Below, piece after piece: positions 1 to 8,362 of a stretch of 64,000 nucleotides of DNA (position 1 is its first letter; every line of letters begins with the position of its first letter). The stretch spans positions 62,001 through 126,000 of the forward strand of contig CAMNEA010000001.1 of the NCBI GenBank assembly GCA_946536145.1. The letters run 5' to 3'. This DNA is from an uncultured Butyrivibrio sp. GTDB taxonomy: Bacteria; Bacillota; Clostridia; Lachnospirales; Lachnospiraceae. A program made the position numbers and the translations under genes. The notes beneath the pieces were generated by a model, which was not told where the DNA came from, did no database searches, and saw only the letters and a list, made by a program, of their open reading frames with translations.

Positions 1-84
1 ATAGAGGAGATAACCAACGCTCATGCCATTTTTGTGCAGTGGAGGGACTACCTCGACAAGGTAATAAATGATTTCAAAAAGTAA
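1..84 (+). CDS. C-terminal end of an unidentified gene, truncated by the window
   Basis: Reading frame 1 is open from the first base and ends with TAA at 82-84, giving 27 residues that finish in a basic, helical tail (...DYLDKVINDFKK). A purine-rich AAGGAG lies just after the stop and serves the next gene, so the two are probably in one operon. Too little is left to assign a function; from the context it is presumably another polysaccharide biosynthesis gene. Confidence 0.6.
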   Translation: MEEITNAHAIFVQWRDYLDKVINDFKK

Positions 85-95
85 GGAGCTAAGAG

Positions 96-857
96 ATGTT
101 TTCGTTTAATGATTACAGGGAGATAATCAGGATAATAAAGGAAACCGGAAGATACTGCACCTTTGATGAAGCCAAGGACAAGGACGAGTTCATCATCATG
201 AGGCACGATGTGGAATACTCCGTTGACAGGGCCTATGCTCTTTCCAAGGTTGAGGAGAGCATGGATTTCAGATCGACATTTTTCTTCCAGTGGACCAACA
301 ACTCCTACAACATACTCTCGAGAAAGAACAGGGATATCCTCACCGATATGCATGAGAGAGGTCAGAACATCGGTCTTCACTTTGCGCTTAACGGAATGAC
401 TGACATGAGGACGATACGTGACAGGATAAAGCAGGAGATCAATATGCTCAGCGATATGCTGGGATTTGAGATAAATTCTTTTTCCATTCACAGACCTTCA
501 CCGAGCGTTCTTGCTGAGGACATCAAACTAAACGGAATACTGAACGCTTATCAGGACGAATTCTTTACATTTGATCCCAAGGCGTCGCCGCAGTCACAGC
601 TCGAAGTAAAATATATGTCGGATGCCAATCACATCTGGAGATACGGCTACCCCGACGAAGAAACCATAAATAAACACGACAAGATCCAGATCCTGACACA
701 TCCGTTTGCCTGGACCAAAAAGGGATATGACAATCTGGACAACTACAAGACACTGGTAAATGAGAAGTACAAGGAGCTCATCGATTCGATAGACAATGAG
801 TGCAAGGACTTTGGACCGATCAGGGATGAATTTGACATTAAGCCTATAGACATCTAA
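96..857 (+). CDS. Polysaccharide deacetylase-like (NodB-fold) protein
   Basis: 253 residues, ATG start behind AAGGAGCTAAGAG. The sequence shows the strand motifs of the carbohydrate esterase 4 / polysaccharide deacetylase-like barrel: IIMRHDVE near residue 33 (metal-binding Asp/His in the family), GLHFALNG near residue 92, FSIHRPSP near residue 128 and ILTHPFAW near residue 200. Proteins of this shape are common in O-antigen and capsule clusters, where they may remove acetyl groups from a sugar or lipid-linked sugar. It lies 13 bases before an asparagine-synthase-type gene. No signal peptide is visible, so a cytoplasmic substrate is likely. The exact reaction cannot be read from the sequence. 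Confidence 0.7.
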   Translation: MFSFNDYREIIRIIKETGRYCTFDEAKDKDEFIIMRHDVEYSVDRAYALSKVEESMDFRSTFFFQWTNNSYNILSRKNRDILTDMHERGQNIGLHFALNGMTDMRTIRDRIKQEINMLSDMLGFEINSFSIHRPSPSVLAEDIKLNGILNAYQDEFFTFDPKASPQSQLEVKYMSDANHIWRYGYPDEETINKHDKIQILTHPFAWTKKGYDNLDNYKTLVNEKYKELIDSIDNECKDFGPIRDEFDIKPIDI

Positions 858-870
858 GGAGAATGATAAA

Positions 871-2814
871 TTGTGCGGGATCTGCGGATACGTATCTAAA
901 AAGAGAATAACACAGGAAGATCTGCGGATCATGAACGACACCATGTACCACAGGGGGCCGGATGATGCCGGAGTCGAGATATATGAGGGAGCTGATGGTT
1001 ATGCCATAGGCTTTGCCCATAGAAGACTTGCTATCCTCGATCTTTCCCCGATGGGGCATCAGCCGATGCACTCAGAGGACAAGAGGATATCTGTGGTGTT
1101 TAACGGAGAGATATACAATTTCCTCGAACTTAAGGAGGAACTGACCGGCTACGCCTTCAAATCCTCCTGCGATACCGAGGTTCTGATCGCGGCATACCTT
1201 AAGTGGGGCATTGACATGGTTGATCACATCCACGGAATGTTTGCGATAGCAATCTATGACAGGGAGAGCGGCGACGTGTACCTGATACGCGACAGGATAG
1301 GCAAAAAGCCTCTGTTCTACTGGATTGATGGCAGCAACATTGTCTTTGCGTCGGAGCTAAAGCCCATACTTAAATGTCCCGGTTTTAAGCCGGAGATAAG
1401 ACGGCAGATAATACCAAGGTTTTTGTATCAGCAGTACATCGCGGCGCCGGAGACTGTATTTACCGATGTTTACAAATTAGAAGCCGGAAGCGTTCTTAAG
1501 TTCAGCGGCGGTGAGATCAAAAAGTGGAAGTACTGGAATATCAAAGATGTGTACAGAAAGATGTCTTCTGATCCTGTAGGAAGCTACGAAGAGGCGAAAG
1601 AGGAACTCAAGATAAGACTGAAAAATGCAGTCGTTTCAAGGATGATAGCTGATGTGCCGCTTGGAACGTTCCTCTCCGGAGGGTATGATTCTTCGCTTGT
1701 TACTGCCATCGCGCAGGAGTTTTCGGATAAGCCCGTCAAGACTTTCTGCATAGGATTTGATATTCCAAGCTACAATGAGGCAGAATATGCGAAGGAGATA
1801 GCCTCCTACCTTGGAACCGACCACACGGAGCTCTACATCACGGAAAAAGAGATGTTTGACCTTGTGGCGAGCATTCCGCAGTACTACGATGAGCCCTTTG
1901 CTGACAACTCACAGATACCGTCAATGCTGGTGTCGAGGCTTGCCAAAAAGGATGTTACCGTTGCTCTTTCAGGTGACGGAGGAGACGAGTTCTTCTGCGG
2001 CTACAATATATATGACAACGTCGGTCAGGCACAGAAGCTTGAGATTCCGGGGGCGATAGTTCACGAGATTGGCAGGATCCCGATCGGAAAGGGAAGACTG
2101 ATCGACAAAATGCCCTTCAGAGTCAGGGTGGTCGCTGGCAACAGAGACCCCGAGACCAAGACGCAGCTTGTTTCGGAAGGCTATATCCGGGCATCACACG
2201 CATTTCTTTCGGGGAAAGAGGTGCTCGACATTCCCGTGTGTGCTCTGGACTATATAAATACAGACTTTAACCTTGCCATCAACGAGGCGCCGGTACTGTA
2301 CCCGGTAGAGAGCCTGTACGGAGTGTCAAACTTCCAGGTAAGGAGGATGCTCCTTGATATGGACACCTACCTTCCGGAGGACATACTGGTCAAGATGGAC
2401 AGGGCTTCCATGAAGTACTCCCTCGAGAACAGGTGCCCCATTATGGATACGGCTGTCATGGAGTATTCCTTCAGGATACCCCACAGGTTCAAGTATTATA
2501 AGGGTGACAAGAAACATATATTAAAAGACATCGCTTACGACTATATTCCCAGGAACCTTCTCGAGAGACCAAAGACCGGATTTGGCGTTCCTATGGATGC
2601 GTGGCTTCGCGGTCCTTTAAAAGAGGCACTGCTTGATTACAGCAGCAGCTCTTTTCTCAGGAAGCAGGGAATATTTGATGCCGGATACGTGTCCGGGTTT
2701 ATAAATGACTATGTGGTAAATGGGGACGCAGGCCCGTCAACAGGCGCGAACTTCAGCAAGATTGCCTGGTCCTTCTTTATCTTCCAGCAGTGGTACAACT
2801 ATTACATGGAATAG
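871..2814 (+). CDS. asnB: Asparagine synthase (glutamine-hydrolysing)-type amidotransferase, copy 1
   Basis: 647 residues with a TTG start, chosen because it places the catalytic Cys at position 2 (MCGICGYV), as Ntn-type glutaminase processing requires; AAGGAG lies about 10 bases upstream. The N-terminal class II glutaminase domain has RGPDD and the NGEIYN motif. The C-terminal ATP-pyrophosphatase domain has SGGYDSS (PP-loop) and LSGDGGDEFFCGY. In polysaccharide clusters such enzymes often amidate uronic acids or other carboxylates rather than aspartate (family knowledge). A second copy lies at 6485, and an ACP follows directly. The asparagine-forming role is therefore uncertain and the symbol reflects family only. 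Confidence 0.9.
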   Translation: MCGICGYVSKKRITQEDLRIMNDTMYHRGPDDAGVEIYEGADGYAIGFAHRRLAILDLSPMGHQPMHSEDKRISVVFNGEIYNFLELKEELTGYAFKSSCDTEVLIAAYLKWGIDMVDHIHGMFAIAIYDRESGDVYLIRDRIGKKPLFYWIDGSNIVFASELKPILKCPGFKPEIRRQIIPRFLYQQYIAAPETVFTDVYKLEAGSVLKFSGGEIKKWKYWNIKDVYRKMSSDPVGSYEEAKEELKIRLKNAVVSRMIADVPLGTFLSGGYDSSLVTAIAQEFSDKPVKTFCIGFDIPSYNEAEYAKEIASYLGTDHTELYITEKEMFDLVASIPQYYDEPFADNSQIPSMLVSRLAKKDVTVALSGDGGDEFFCGYNIYDNVGQAQKLEIPGAIVHEIGRIPIGKGRLIDKMPFRVRVVAGNRDPETKTQLVSEGYIRASHAFLSGKEVLDIPVCALDYINTDFNLAINEAPVLYPVESLYGVSNFQVRRMLLDMDTYLPEDILVKMDRASMKYSLENRCPIMDTAVMEYSFRIPHRFKYYKGDKKHILKDIAYDYIPRNLLERPKTGFGVPMDAWLRGPLKEALLDYSSSSFLRKQGIFDAGYVSGFINDYVVNGDAGPSTGANFSKIAWSFFIFQQWYNYYME

Positions 2815-2830
2815 CGAAAAGGAGGCAGAT

Positions 2831-3076
2831 ATGACCAGAGAAGAGGTTTTTGAAAAGATAAACGAGGTTTTCAGGGATGTATTCGAGGATGATGACATAA
2901 CAGTAAATGATGACACAACAGCTGCGGACATCGAGGACTGGGATTCACTTGAGCACATCAACCTCATGAATGCCATTGAGCAGGAGTTTGGGATAAAGTT
3001 CACCATGGGCGAGATCGTTGCCATGAAGAACGTAGGTGAAATGGCAAACTCTATAATGGGAAAGATAAAAGGCTGA
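2831..3076 (+). CDS. Acyl carrier protein
   Basis: 81 residues, ATG start eight bases after GGAGG. The acidic four-helix ACP pattern is clear, with DWDSLEHINL carrying the Ser that would receive 4'-phosphopantetheine. An in-frame upstream extension to 2720 lies inside the previous gene and has no ribosome binding site, so it is rejected. It sits between an amidotransferase gene and a VOC gene, with an FkbH-like gene two genes further on. In the FkbH family a glyceryl or similar unit is loaded onto an ACP, so this is the likely carrier for a dedicated decorating pathway rather than fatty acid synthesis (inference). Confidence 0.88.
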   Translation: MTREEVFEKINEVFRDVFEDDDITVNDDTTAADIEDWDSLEHINLMNAIEQEFGIKFTMGEIVAMKNVGEMANSIMGKIKG

Positions 3077-3079
3077 GAT

Positions 3080-3469
3080 ATGAAGATACATCATGTCGGA
3101 TACCTTGCCAAAAACATAGAAAAGACAGAAAAAAAGTTTCTGGAGCTGGGATACACTGTCGAGAGAGAGACTTCCTATGACAGTATCAGGGACATAAATA
3201 TTGAGTTTCTTGTAAACGGCGACTACAGGATTGAACTTATCCAGCCGATGAGCGAGAATTCGCCGATGTATCCGCTTCTTAAACATTTCAGGAATGCGCC
3301 TTATCACTTCTGCTATGAAGTGGATGATATAGAAGCTGCGATAAAAGAACTAGAGGATAAGCGCTACACAGTGATACAGGAGCCTGATATAGCACCCTGT
3401 ATAGACGGAAAAAGAGTTGTGTTTCTTAACAACATCAGCATGGGGATAGTCGAACTTGTCGAATTCTGA
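3080..3469 (+). CDS. VOC (glyoxalase/methylmalonyl-CoA epimerase-like) family protein
   Basis: 129 residues. It begins with KIHHVGYLAKNIEKTEKKF and ends with the paired beta-alpha-beta-beta-beta module typical of vicinal oxygen chelate proteins. Candidate metal ligands are His4/His5, Glu in IELIQP, His in APYHFCYEV and Glu near the C-terminus (IVELVEF). Close relatives in polysaccharide and polyketide clusters are found next to ACP and FkbH-like genes, suggesting an epimerase or dehydratase-like step on a carrier-bound acyl group (inference). The start follows the ACP stop by 3 bases and the end overlaps the next gene by 14 bases, so expression is translationally coupled. Confidence 0.75.
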   Translation: MKIHHVGYLAKNIEKTEKKFLELGYTVERETSYDSIRDINIEFLVNGDYRIELIQPMSENSPMYPLLKHFRNAPYHFCYEVDDIEAAIKELEDKRYTVIQEPDIAPCIDGKRVVFLNNISMGIVELVEF

Positions 3470-4682
3470 TCCTGAGAAGAAAAAACATATAGCGATGTTC
3501 ATCGGGTCCCTCAGAAAGGGCGGCGCAGAGAGAGTAATGTCGAACCTTGCGGATTACTTTTTTGAGCAGGGTTATAAAGTGACACTTGTGACAACCTACC
3601 TTGCTCTTGATGAGTACGAGGTTTCGCACGCCGCCTGGAGGAGAGTCCCCGCAGGCGCTGAGGGCGCTGAGCTGGTTGCGGACACTGAGGAGAACGATGT
3701 ATGGGTAGACCCAAGGGGCGGAGAAAAGGGCGGAATAGACAGAGTCTTTTCGGCTCTTTTAAGGAGTGAGCAAAAAGGCAGGATATACAATCTCCGCATG
3801 AGGTCAAAGAAGCTGAGGCGCATCTGGGAGGAGCTGAGCCCGGATCTGATCCTTAGCTTTATTGGAAAGAACAACATCATGGCACTGTCGACTGTGGGAA
3901 ACAGGAACATACCCGTCGTTGTGAGCGTCAGGGCTGACCCCGTGATGGAGTACGACTCTTTTGGGCTTAGGGCAGGTATGCTCGCGAGCTTTGGAAGGGC
4001 AGCAGGCATAATAGTACAGTCCGAGGGAGCCAAAAAGTACTTTCCGCCTTACATCCGGAAAAAATGCATCATACTCCCCAATTCCGTAAACCAAAGCTTT
4101 ATCAGGGAAAGGTTTAAGGGCGAGAGGGAGAAGACCATAGTCATGGTGGGACGCCTTGACGAGAATAAGAACCAGGCGATGGTCATGAGGTGTTTTGCGA
4201 GGATCAGGGAGAAGGGCTTTGCCGACTACAGGCTTGTCATTTACGGCGACGGACCTGACAGACTAAAGCTTACCCACTACGCGGAAAAGCTCGGGCTTGG
4301 CAGCAGCATAGAATTCAGGGGAATGGTGGCGCACGTCGCCGAGCACATTGAGAAGGCCTCCCTTTACATACTTGCATCCAATCAGGAGGGCATGCCCAAT
4401 TCCCTAATAGAAGCCATGGCGCTTGGCATCCCCTGCATATCAACGGACTGCCCCTGCGGCGGACCAGCAGATCTTATAGTGAACGGAGTCAATGGTCTTC
4501 TCGTGCCTGTCGGAGATGAGAAGGAGATGACAAAGGCGATGAAGAGGATCCTTCTCGACAGGGAATTTGCCAATACCCTTGGGGAAAACGCATCGGCGCT
4601 TAAAGAAAAGTACAGCCCGGAGGTTACCAACAGAAAGTGGAAGGATTACCTCGACGGGATAATGAGTGGAGCGAGCAGATAA
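3456..4682 (+). CDS. Glycosyltransferase family 4
   Basis: 408 residues from a TTG start (GGGGA about 10 bases upstream) that overlaps the VOC gene; an ATG at 3495 inside the first strand is the alternative. The N-terminal Rossmann domain opens with IAMFIGSLRKGGAERVMSNL, the acceptor-binding glycine motif of GT4. The C-terminal donor domain has TIVMVGRLDENKNQ, IYGDGPDR, and the EX7E region in ASNQEGMPNSLIEAMALG (family catalytic motif). It is a cytoplasmic or membrane-associated retaining transferase; donor and acceptor are unknown. Its TAA overlaps the next ATG (TAATG). Confidence 0.9.
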   Translation: MSNSDPEKKKHIAMFIGSLRKGGAERVMSNLADYFFEQGYKVTLVTTYLALDEYEVSHAAWRRVPAGAEGAELVADTEENDVWVDPRGGEKGGIDRVFSALLRSEQKGRIYNLRMRSKKLRRIWEELSPDLILSFIGKNNIMALSTVGNRNIPVVVSVRADPVMEYDSFGLRAGMLASFGRAAGIIVQSEGAKKYFPPYIRKKCIILPNSVNQSFIRERFKGEREKTIVMVGRLDENKNQAMVMRCFARIREKGFADYRLVIYGDGPDRLKLTHYAEKLGLGSSIEFRGMVAHVAEHIEKASLYILASNQEGMPNSLIEAMALGIPCISTDCPCGGPADLIVNGVNGLLVPVGDEKEMTKAMKRILLDREFANTLGENASALKEKYSPEVTNRKWKDYLDGIMSGASR

Positions 4683-6472
4683 TGAAAGAACTGGAATATC
4701 CTTTTGACAGCGCATATATAATGAAAAAGTCAAAGAGCCTCAAAAAGGCTCTTTTATCTGATGGGAGCGAGAGGATCAAAAAGAAGATCGCGGTGCTCGG
4801 GGGTTCTACAACTCACGACATCATAAGGATCCTGGAGCTCTTTTTATTGAATTATGGTATTGAGGCTGAGTTCTATGAATCTGAGTATGGGCAGTACTGG
4901 CAGGACGCCATGTTCGCCCCGAAGGAGCTCGTTGATTTTGCCCCCGATATAATCTACGTCCACACTTCAAACAGAAATATCACCGACTATCCGGTCATGG
5001 ATGATTCAGAGAAGGACGTGGATGATAAGCTTTCAAGGACATATCAGCACTTTGCTGCGATGTGGGAGAAACTAAAGGAAACTTTCCACTGCCCCATTAT
5101 ACAGTGTAACTTTGAGGCGCCGTTTTACAGGCTTCTTGGAAACAGGGACGCGTTTGACATACACGGAAGGCTTTCTTTTATAAACAGGCTGAATGAGATG
5201 TTTGCTTCCTATGCAAGAAAAGAATCCGCCGGGGGAGGAAGCTTTTTTATCAATGACATAAACTACCTCTCAGCCTGCTACGGGCTTGATGCCTGGTCGG
5301 ATCCTCTCTACTGGCATATGTACAAATATGCCCTCTGCATGGATGCGATTCCGACGCTTAGCTACAACGTATCCCGCATCATCAAGTCGCTCTATGGGAA
5401 GAACAAAAAGGGACTTGTGCTCGACCTCGACAACACCCTTTGGGGAGGAGTCGTGGGAGACGACGGTGTGGACGGAATTGAGATAGGTCAGGAGACGAAC
5501 CTTGGACAGGTCTATTCAGAGTTTCAGTCCTACGTCAAAATGCAGAAGGATATAGGAGTGCTTCTTACTGTTGATTCCAAGAATGATAAGGAAAACGCGA
5601 TCGCAGGGTTAGAGCATCCGGACGGAAAGCTCTCTCCTGATGACTTCGTGGCGATAAAGGCAAACTGGGAGCCAAAGAGTGAGAACTTTAAGGCGATCGC
5701 TTCTGAGCTAAACATCCTTCCTGAGTCGCTCGTATTTGTGGATGACAACCCCGCCGAGAGGGCGATCGTAGAGGGTCAGATAAGCGGAGCAGCAGTGCCG
5801 GCGCTCGATGCCCCGGAGCACTACATAAGGATACTCGATCACGCAGGGTACTTCGAGGCCACAAACATATCCGACGACGACAAGAAGCGCAACGAGATGT
5901 ATATGGCCAATAAGAAGAGAAATGAGCTGCAGGAGAGCTTTGCCGACTACGGAGAGTACCTTCTGTCGCTTGAGATGGAGGCAGAGATAACTCCCTTTGA
6001 AAAGATGTATATGCCTAGGATCGCGCAGCTGACCAACAAGAGCAATCAGTTTAACCTTACGACAAGGCGATACACCCAGGATGATATAGAAAAGACCGTA
6101 TCCGAAGGCAGCAATATAACCCTCTGCGGCAGGCTCAGGGACAAATTCGGGGATAACGGTATTGTTTCCCTTGTTATAGGCGCCGTTAAGGGCGACGAAC
6201 TCCACATTGACCTGTGGCTTATGAGCTGCAGGGTGCTTAAGAGGGACATGGAGTATGCTATGATGGATGCCCTGGCAGATACTGCCACAGCTCACGGCAT
6301 CAGGACTATTTACGGATATTATTATCCGACTGCCAAGAATAAGATGGTGAAGGATTTCTATGACACTGTCCTTGGATTTGAGAGGATAACGGATGACGAC
6401 GCTGGCAATGTAACCTACAGGCTTGATATATCGGGCGGTTATGAACATAAGAACCATGTGATAAAGGTTTGA
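4682..6472 (+). CDS. FkbH-like HAD-IIIC protein with N-terminal SGNH-like and C-terminal GNAT-like regions
   Basis: 596 residues from the ATG that overlaps the GT4 stop; a longer frame from 4637 lies within the upstream gene. Order: an SGNH/flavodoxin-like region starting KIAVLGGSTTHDI (about residues 35-215), a HAD domain with LDLDNTLWGG (Asp248 and Asp250) and VFVDDNPAERAIV, then a GNAT-like region with NQFNLTTRRYT and LMSCRVLKRDME, as in FkbH. Characterised FkbH proteins take 1,3-bisphosphoglycerate and load a glyceryl unit on an ACP; an ACP is encoded two genes upstream. I infer a carrier-bound three-carbon acyl decoration of the polysaccharide. The substrate is not proven by sequence. 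Confidence 0.85.
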   Translation: MKELEYPFDSAYIMKKSKSLKKALLSDGSERIKKKIAVLGGSTTHDIIRILELFLLNYGIEAEFYESEYGQYWQDAMFAPKELVDFAPDIIYVHTSNRNITDYPVMDDSEKDVDDKLSRTYQHFAAMWEKLKETFHCPIIQCNFEAPFYRLLGNRDAFDIHGRLSFINRLNEMFASYARKESAGGGSFFINDINYLSACYGLDAWSDPLYWHMYKYALCMDAIPTLSYNVSRIIKSLYGKNKKGLVLDLDNTLWGGVVGDDGVDGIEIGQETNLGQVYSEFQSYVKMQKDIGVLLTVDSKNDKENAIAGLEHPDGKLSPDDFVAIKANWEPKSENFKAIASELNILPESLVFVDDNPAERAIVEGQISGAAVPALDAPEHYIRILDHAGYFEATNISDDDKKRNEMYMANKKRNELQESFADYGEYLLSLEMEAEITPFEKMYMPRIAQLTNKSNQFNLTTRRYTQDDIEKTVSEGSNITLCGRLRDKFGDNGIVSLVIGAVKGDELHIDLWLMSCRVLKRDMEYAMMDALADTATAHGIRTIYGYYYPTAKNKMVKDFYDTVLGFERITDDDAGNVTYRLDISGGYEHKNHVIKV

Positions 6473-6484
6473 TGAGGTCGTGAT

Positions 6485-8362
6485 ATGTGCGGAATTGCGG
6501 GACTTATAGGATTTAAGGGCGATGCGGCGAAAAACATTCAGAAGATGAATGAGAGGATGCTGCACAGAGGGCCGGACGACGGCGGAATGTATATAAGTGA
6601 AGATGCAAGAGTGGCGCTTGGACACAGGCGCCTTTCTATCGTGGATCTTTCCAAGAACGGAGCCCAGCCGTTTACATCGGCAAGCGGCAGATGCGTCTGC
6701 GTCTACAACGGCGAGATCTACAATCATAATGAGGTAAGAGAGAGCCTTACACGGGACTTTGGGATAAAGAGCTTTCGCTCAACCTCTGACACGGAGATAC
6801 TCCTTGAGGTGATAGAACACTATGGCATGAAAAAAGCTCTTTCCATGTGCAAGGGAATGTTTGCTGTTGCGGTGTATGATAAAGAAGCAGGGACTGTAAC
6901 CCTTGCAAGGGACAGAGTGGGTGAGAAGCCACTGTACTACGGAAATGTGAACGGAGCCTTTGTGTTTGCTTCAGATATCGGCTGCATAAGGGTTATAGAC
7001 GGCTTTGACAACAGGATCAATGCAGATGTTCTGGATATATACTTCACTGAAGGTTATATCCCGGCGCCCTATTCAATATATGAGGGCATAATCAAGCTTG
7101 AGGCCGGGACGATCCTGACTGTCGATGTCAATACGCTTAGGACAGAAAAAGAGACCTACTGGTCAATGATGGAGGTCGCAAAGAGAGGACAGGATAACCT
7201 GTTTAAGGGAAGCGCGAAGGAAGCGGCAGATGAGCTTGAAAGACTTATGAAGGAGTCGATAAAGGGGCAGATGGTAGCTGACGTTCCTGTTGGGGCATTT
7301 CTTTCCGCAGGCATTGATTCATCTACCATAGTTTCCCTAATGCAGGACCTGGCACCGGGGAAGGTACGGACCTTCACCATAGGCATGGAGGATAAAAAGT
7401 ACAACGAGGCCGTCTATGCCAAAGAGATAGCCCGGCACCTGGGAACCGAGCACACGGAGCTCTATATAACCGAGAAGGACGCCAAGGCAGTCATTCCAAA
7501 GCTCTCATATATGTTCGGAGAGCCGTTTGCGGATTCCTCGCAGATACCGACCTATCTTGTGAGCCGTATGACGAGGGATCACGTTACCGTCTCGCTTTCA
7601 GGTGATGGCGGGGATGAGCTCTTTTGCGGCTACACCTCCTATGAATCCATAGACAGGATATGGGGCAAGATCAGAGGGATCCCCTATTTCCTTAGAAAAC
7701 CTGCCAGCAGCCTCATTCTTGGAAGTCCGCTGTCAAAAAAGGAAATATATCGCATAAAAGGTACGCTCCTCGGGGCAAAGGGCCCCTGTGACCTTCACAG
7801 GATGGAGCATGAGACCGACCCTATAATAAAGCATATCGCGCTCAGGGACGGAAAGCTCCCCTACAAATACACGACGCTTCCAAATGATTACTTAAGTGAA
7901 GTCAACCATGAGACCATGCTCATGGATATGCTGGTCTATCACCCGGACGACATACTTGTCAAAGTTGACAGGACTGCCATGGCAGTATCCTTAGAGACAA
8001 GGGTGCCAATGCTTGATAAGGACGTTGTGGAATTTGCCTGGACGCTGCCGATAGAATATCTTCGTGATGGAAAGACGGGAAAAAAGGTTTTAAGAGACGT
8101 ATTGTACCGATACGTTCCCCGTGATATGATGGAACGGCCCAAAAAAGGCTTTTCAATTCCTATTGAGAAATGGCTTCTTGACTCAGACCTTCGCAGCTGG
8201 GCAGAGGAGCTTCTTGATCCGGTTAAGATAAGCTCGCAGGGGATACTTGATCCTGATGTCGTGACAAGGATCTGGAGAGACTTCACACAGAAGGGAATCT
8301 ACAGGATCCAGATCTGGTATATCCTGATGTTCCAGCAGTGGTACGAGAATGAGTATAACTAG
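6485..8362 (+). CDS. asnB: Asparagine synthase (glutamine-hydrolysing)-type amidotransferase, copy 2
   Basis: 625 residues, ATG start giving Cys2 (MCGIAGLIG). The glutaminase domain has HRGPDD and YNGEIYN. The synthetase domain has LSAGIDSSTIV as the PP-loop variant, then YNEAVYAKEIA and LSGDGGDELFCGY. It is a clear paralogue of the 871 gene but diverged: the PP-loop is SAGIDSS here and SGGYDSS there. It starts 12 bases after the FkbH-like gene and its last 14 bases overlap the MBOAT gene. Having two in one operon argues for amidation of two different acids or of a carrier-bound intermediate, rather than asparagine supply (inference). Confidence 0.9.
   Translation: MCGIAGLIGFKGDAAKNIQKMNERMLHRGPDDGGMYISEDARVALGHRRLSIVDLSKNGAQPFTSASGRCVCVYNGEIYNHNEVRESLTRDFGIKSFRSTSDTEILLEVIEHYGMKKALSMCKGMFAVAVYDKEAGTVTLARDRVGEKPLYYGNVNGAFVFASDIGCIRVIDGFDNRINADVLDIYFTEGYIPAPYSIYEGIIKLEAGTILTVDVNTLRTEKETYWSMMEVAKRGQDNLFKGSAKEAADELERLMKESIKGQMVADVPVGAFLSAGIDSSTIVSLMQDLAPGKVRTFTIGMEDKKYNEAVYAKEIARHLGTEHTELYITEKDAKAVIPKLSYMFGEPFADSSQIPTYLVSRMTRDHVTVSLSGDGGDELFCGYTSYESIDRIWGKIRGIPYFLRKPASSLILGSPLSKKEIYRIKGTLLGAKGPCDLHRMEHETDPIIKHIALRDGKLPYKYTTLPNDYLSEVNHETMLMDMLVYHPDDILVKVDRTAMAVSLETRVPMLDKDVVEFAWTLPIEYLRDGKTGKKVLRDVLYRYVPRDMMERPKKGFSIPIEKWLLDSDLRSWAEELLDPVKISSQGILDPDVVTRIWRDFTQKGIYRIQIWYILMFQQWYENEYN

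Noticed and set aside
5708..6727. A 339-codon minus-strand ORF opposite the FkbH-like and second amidotransferase genes.
   Set aside because: It spans the ends of two well-supported plus-strand genes, has no ribosome binding site and no recognisable domain; it is a shadow frame.
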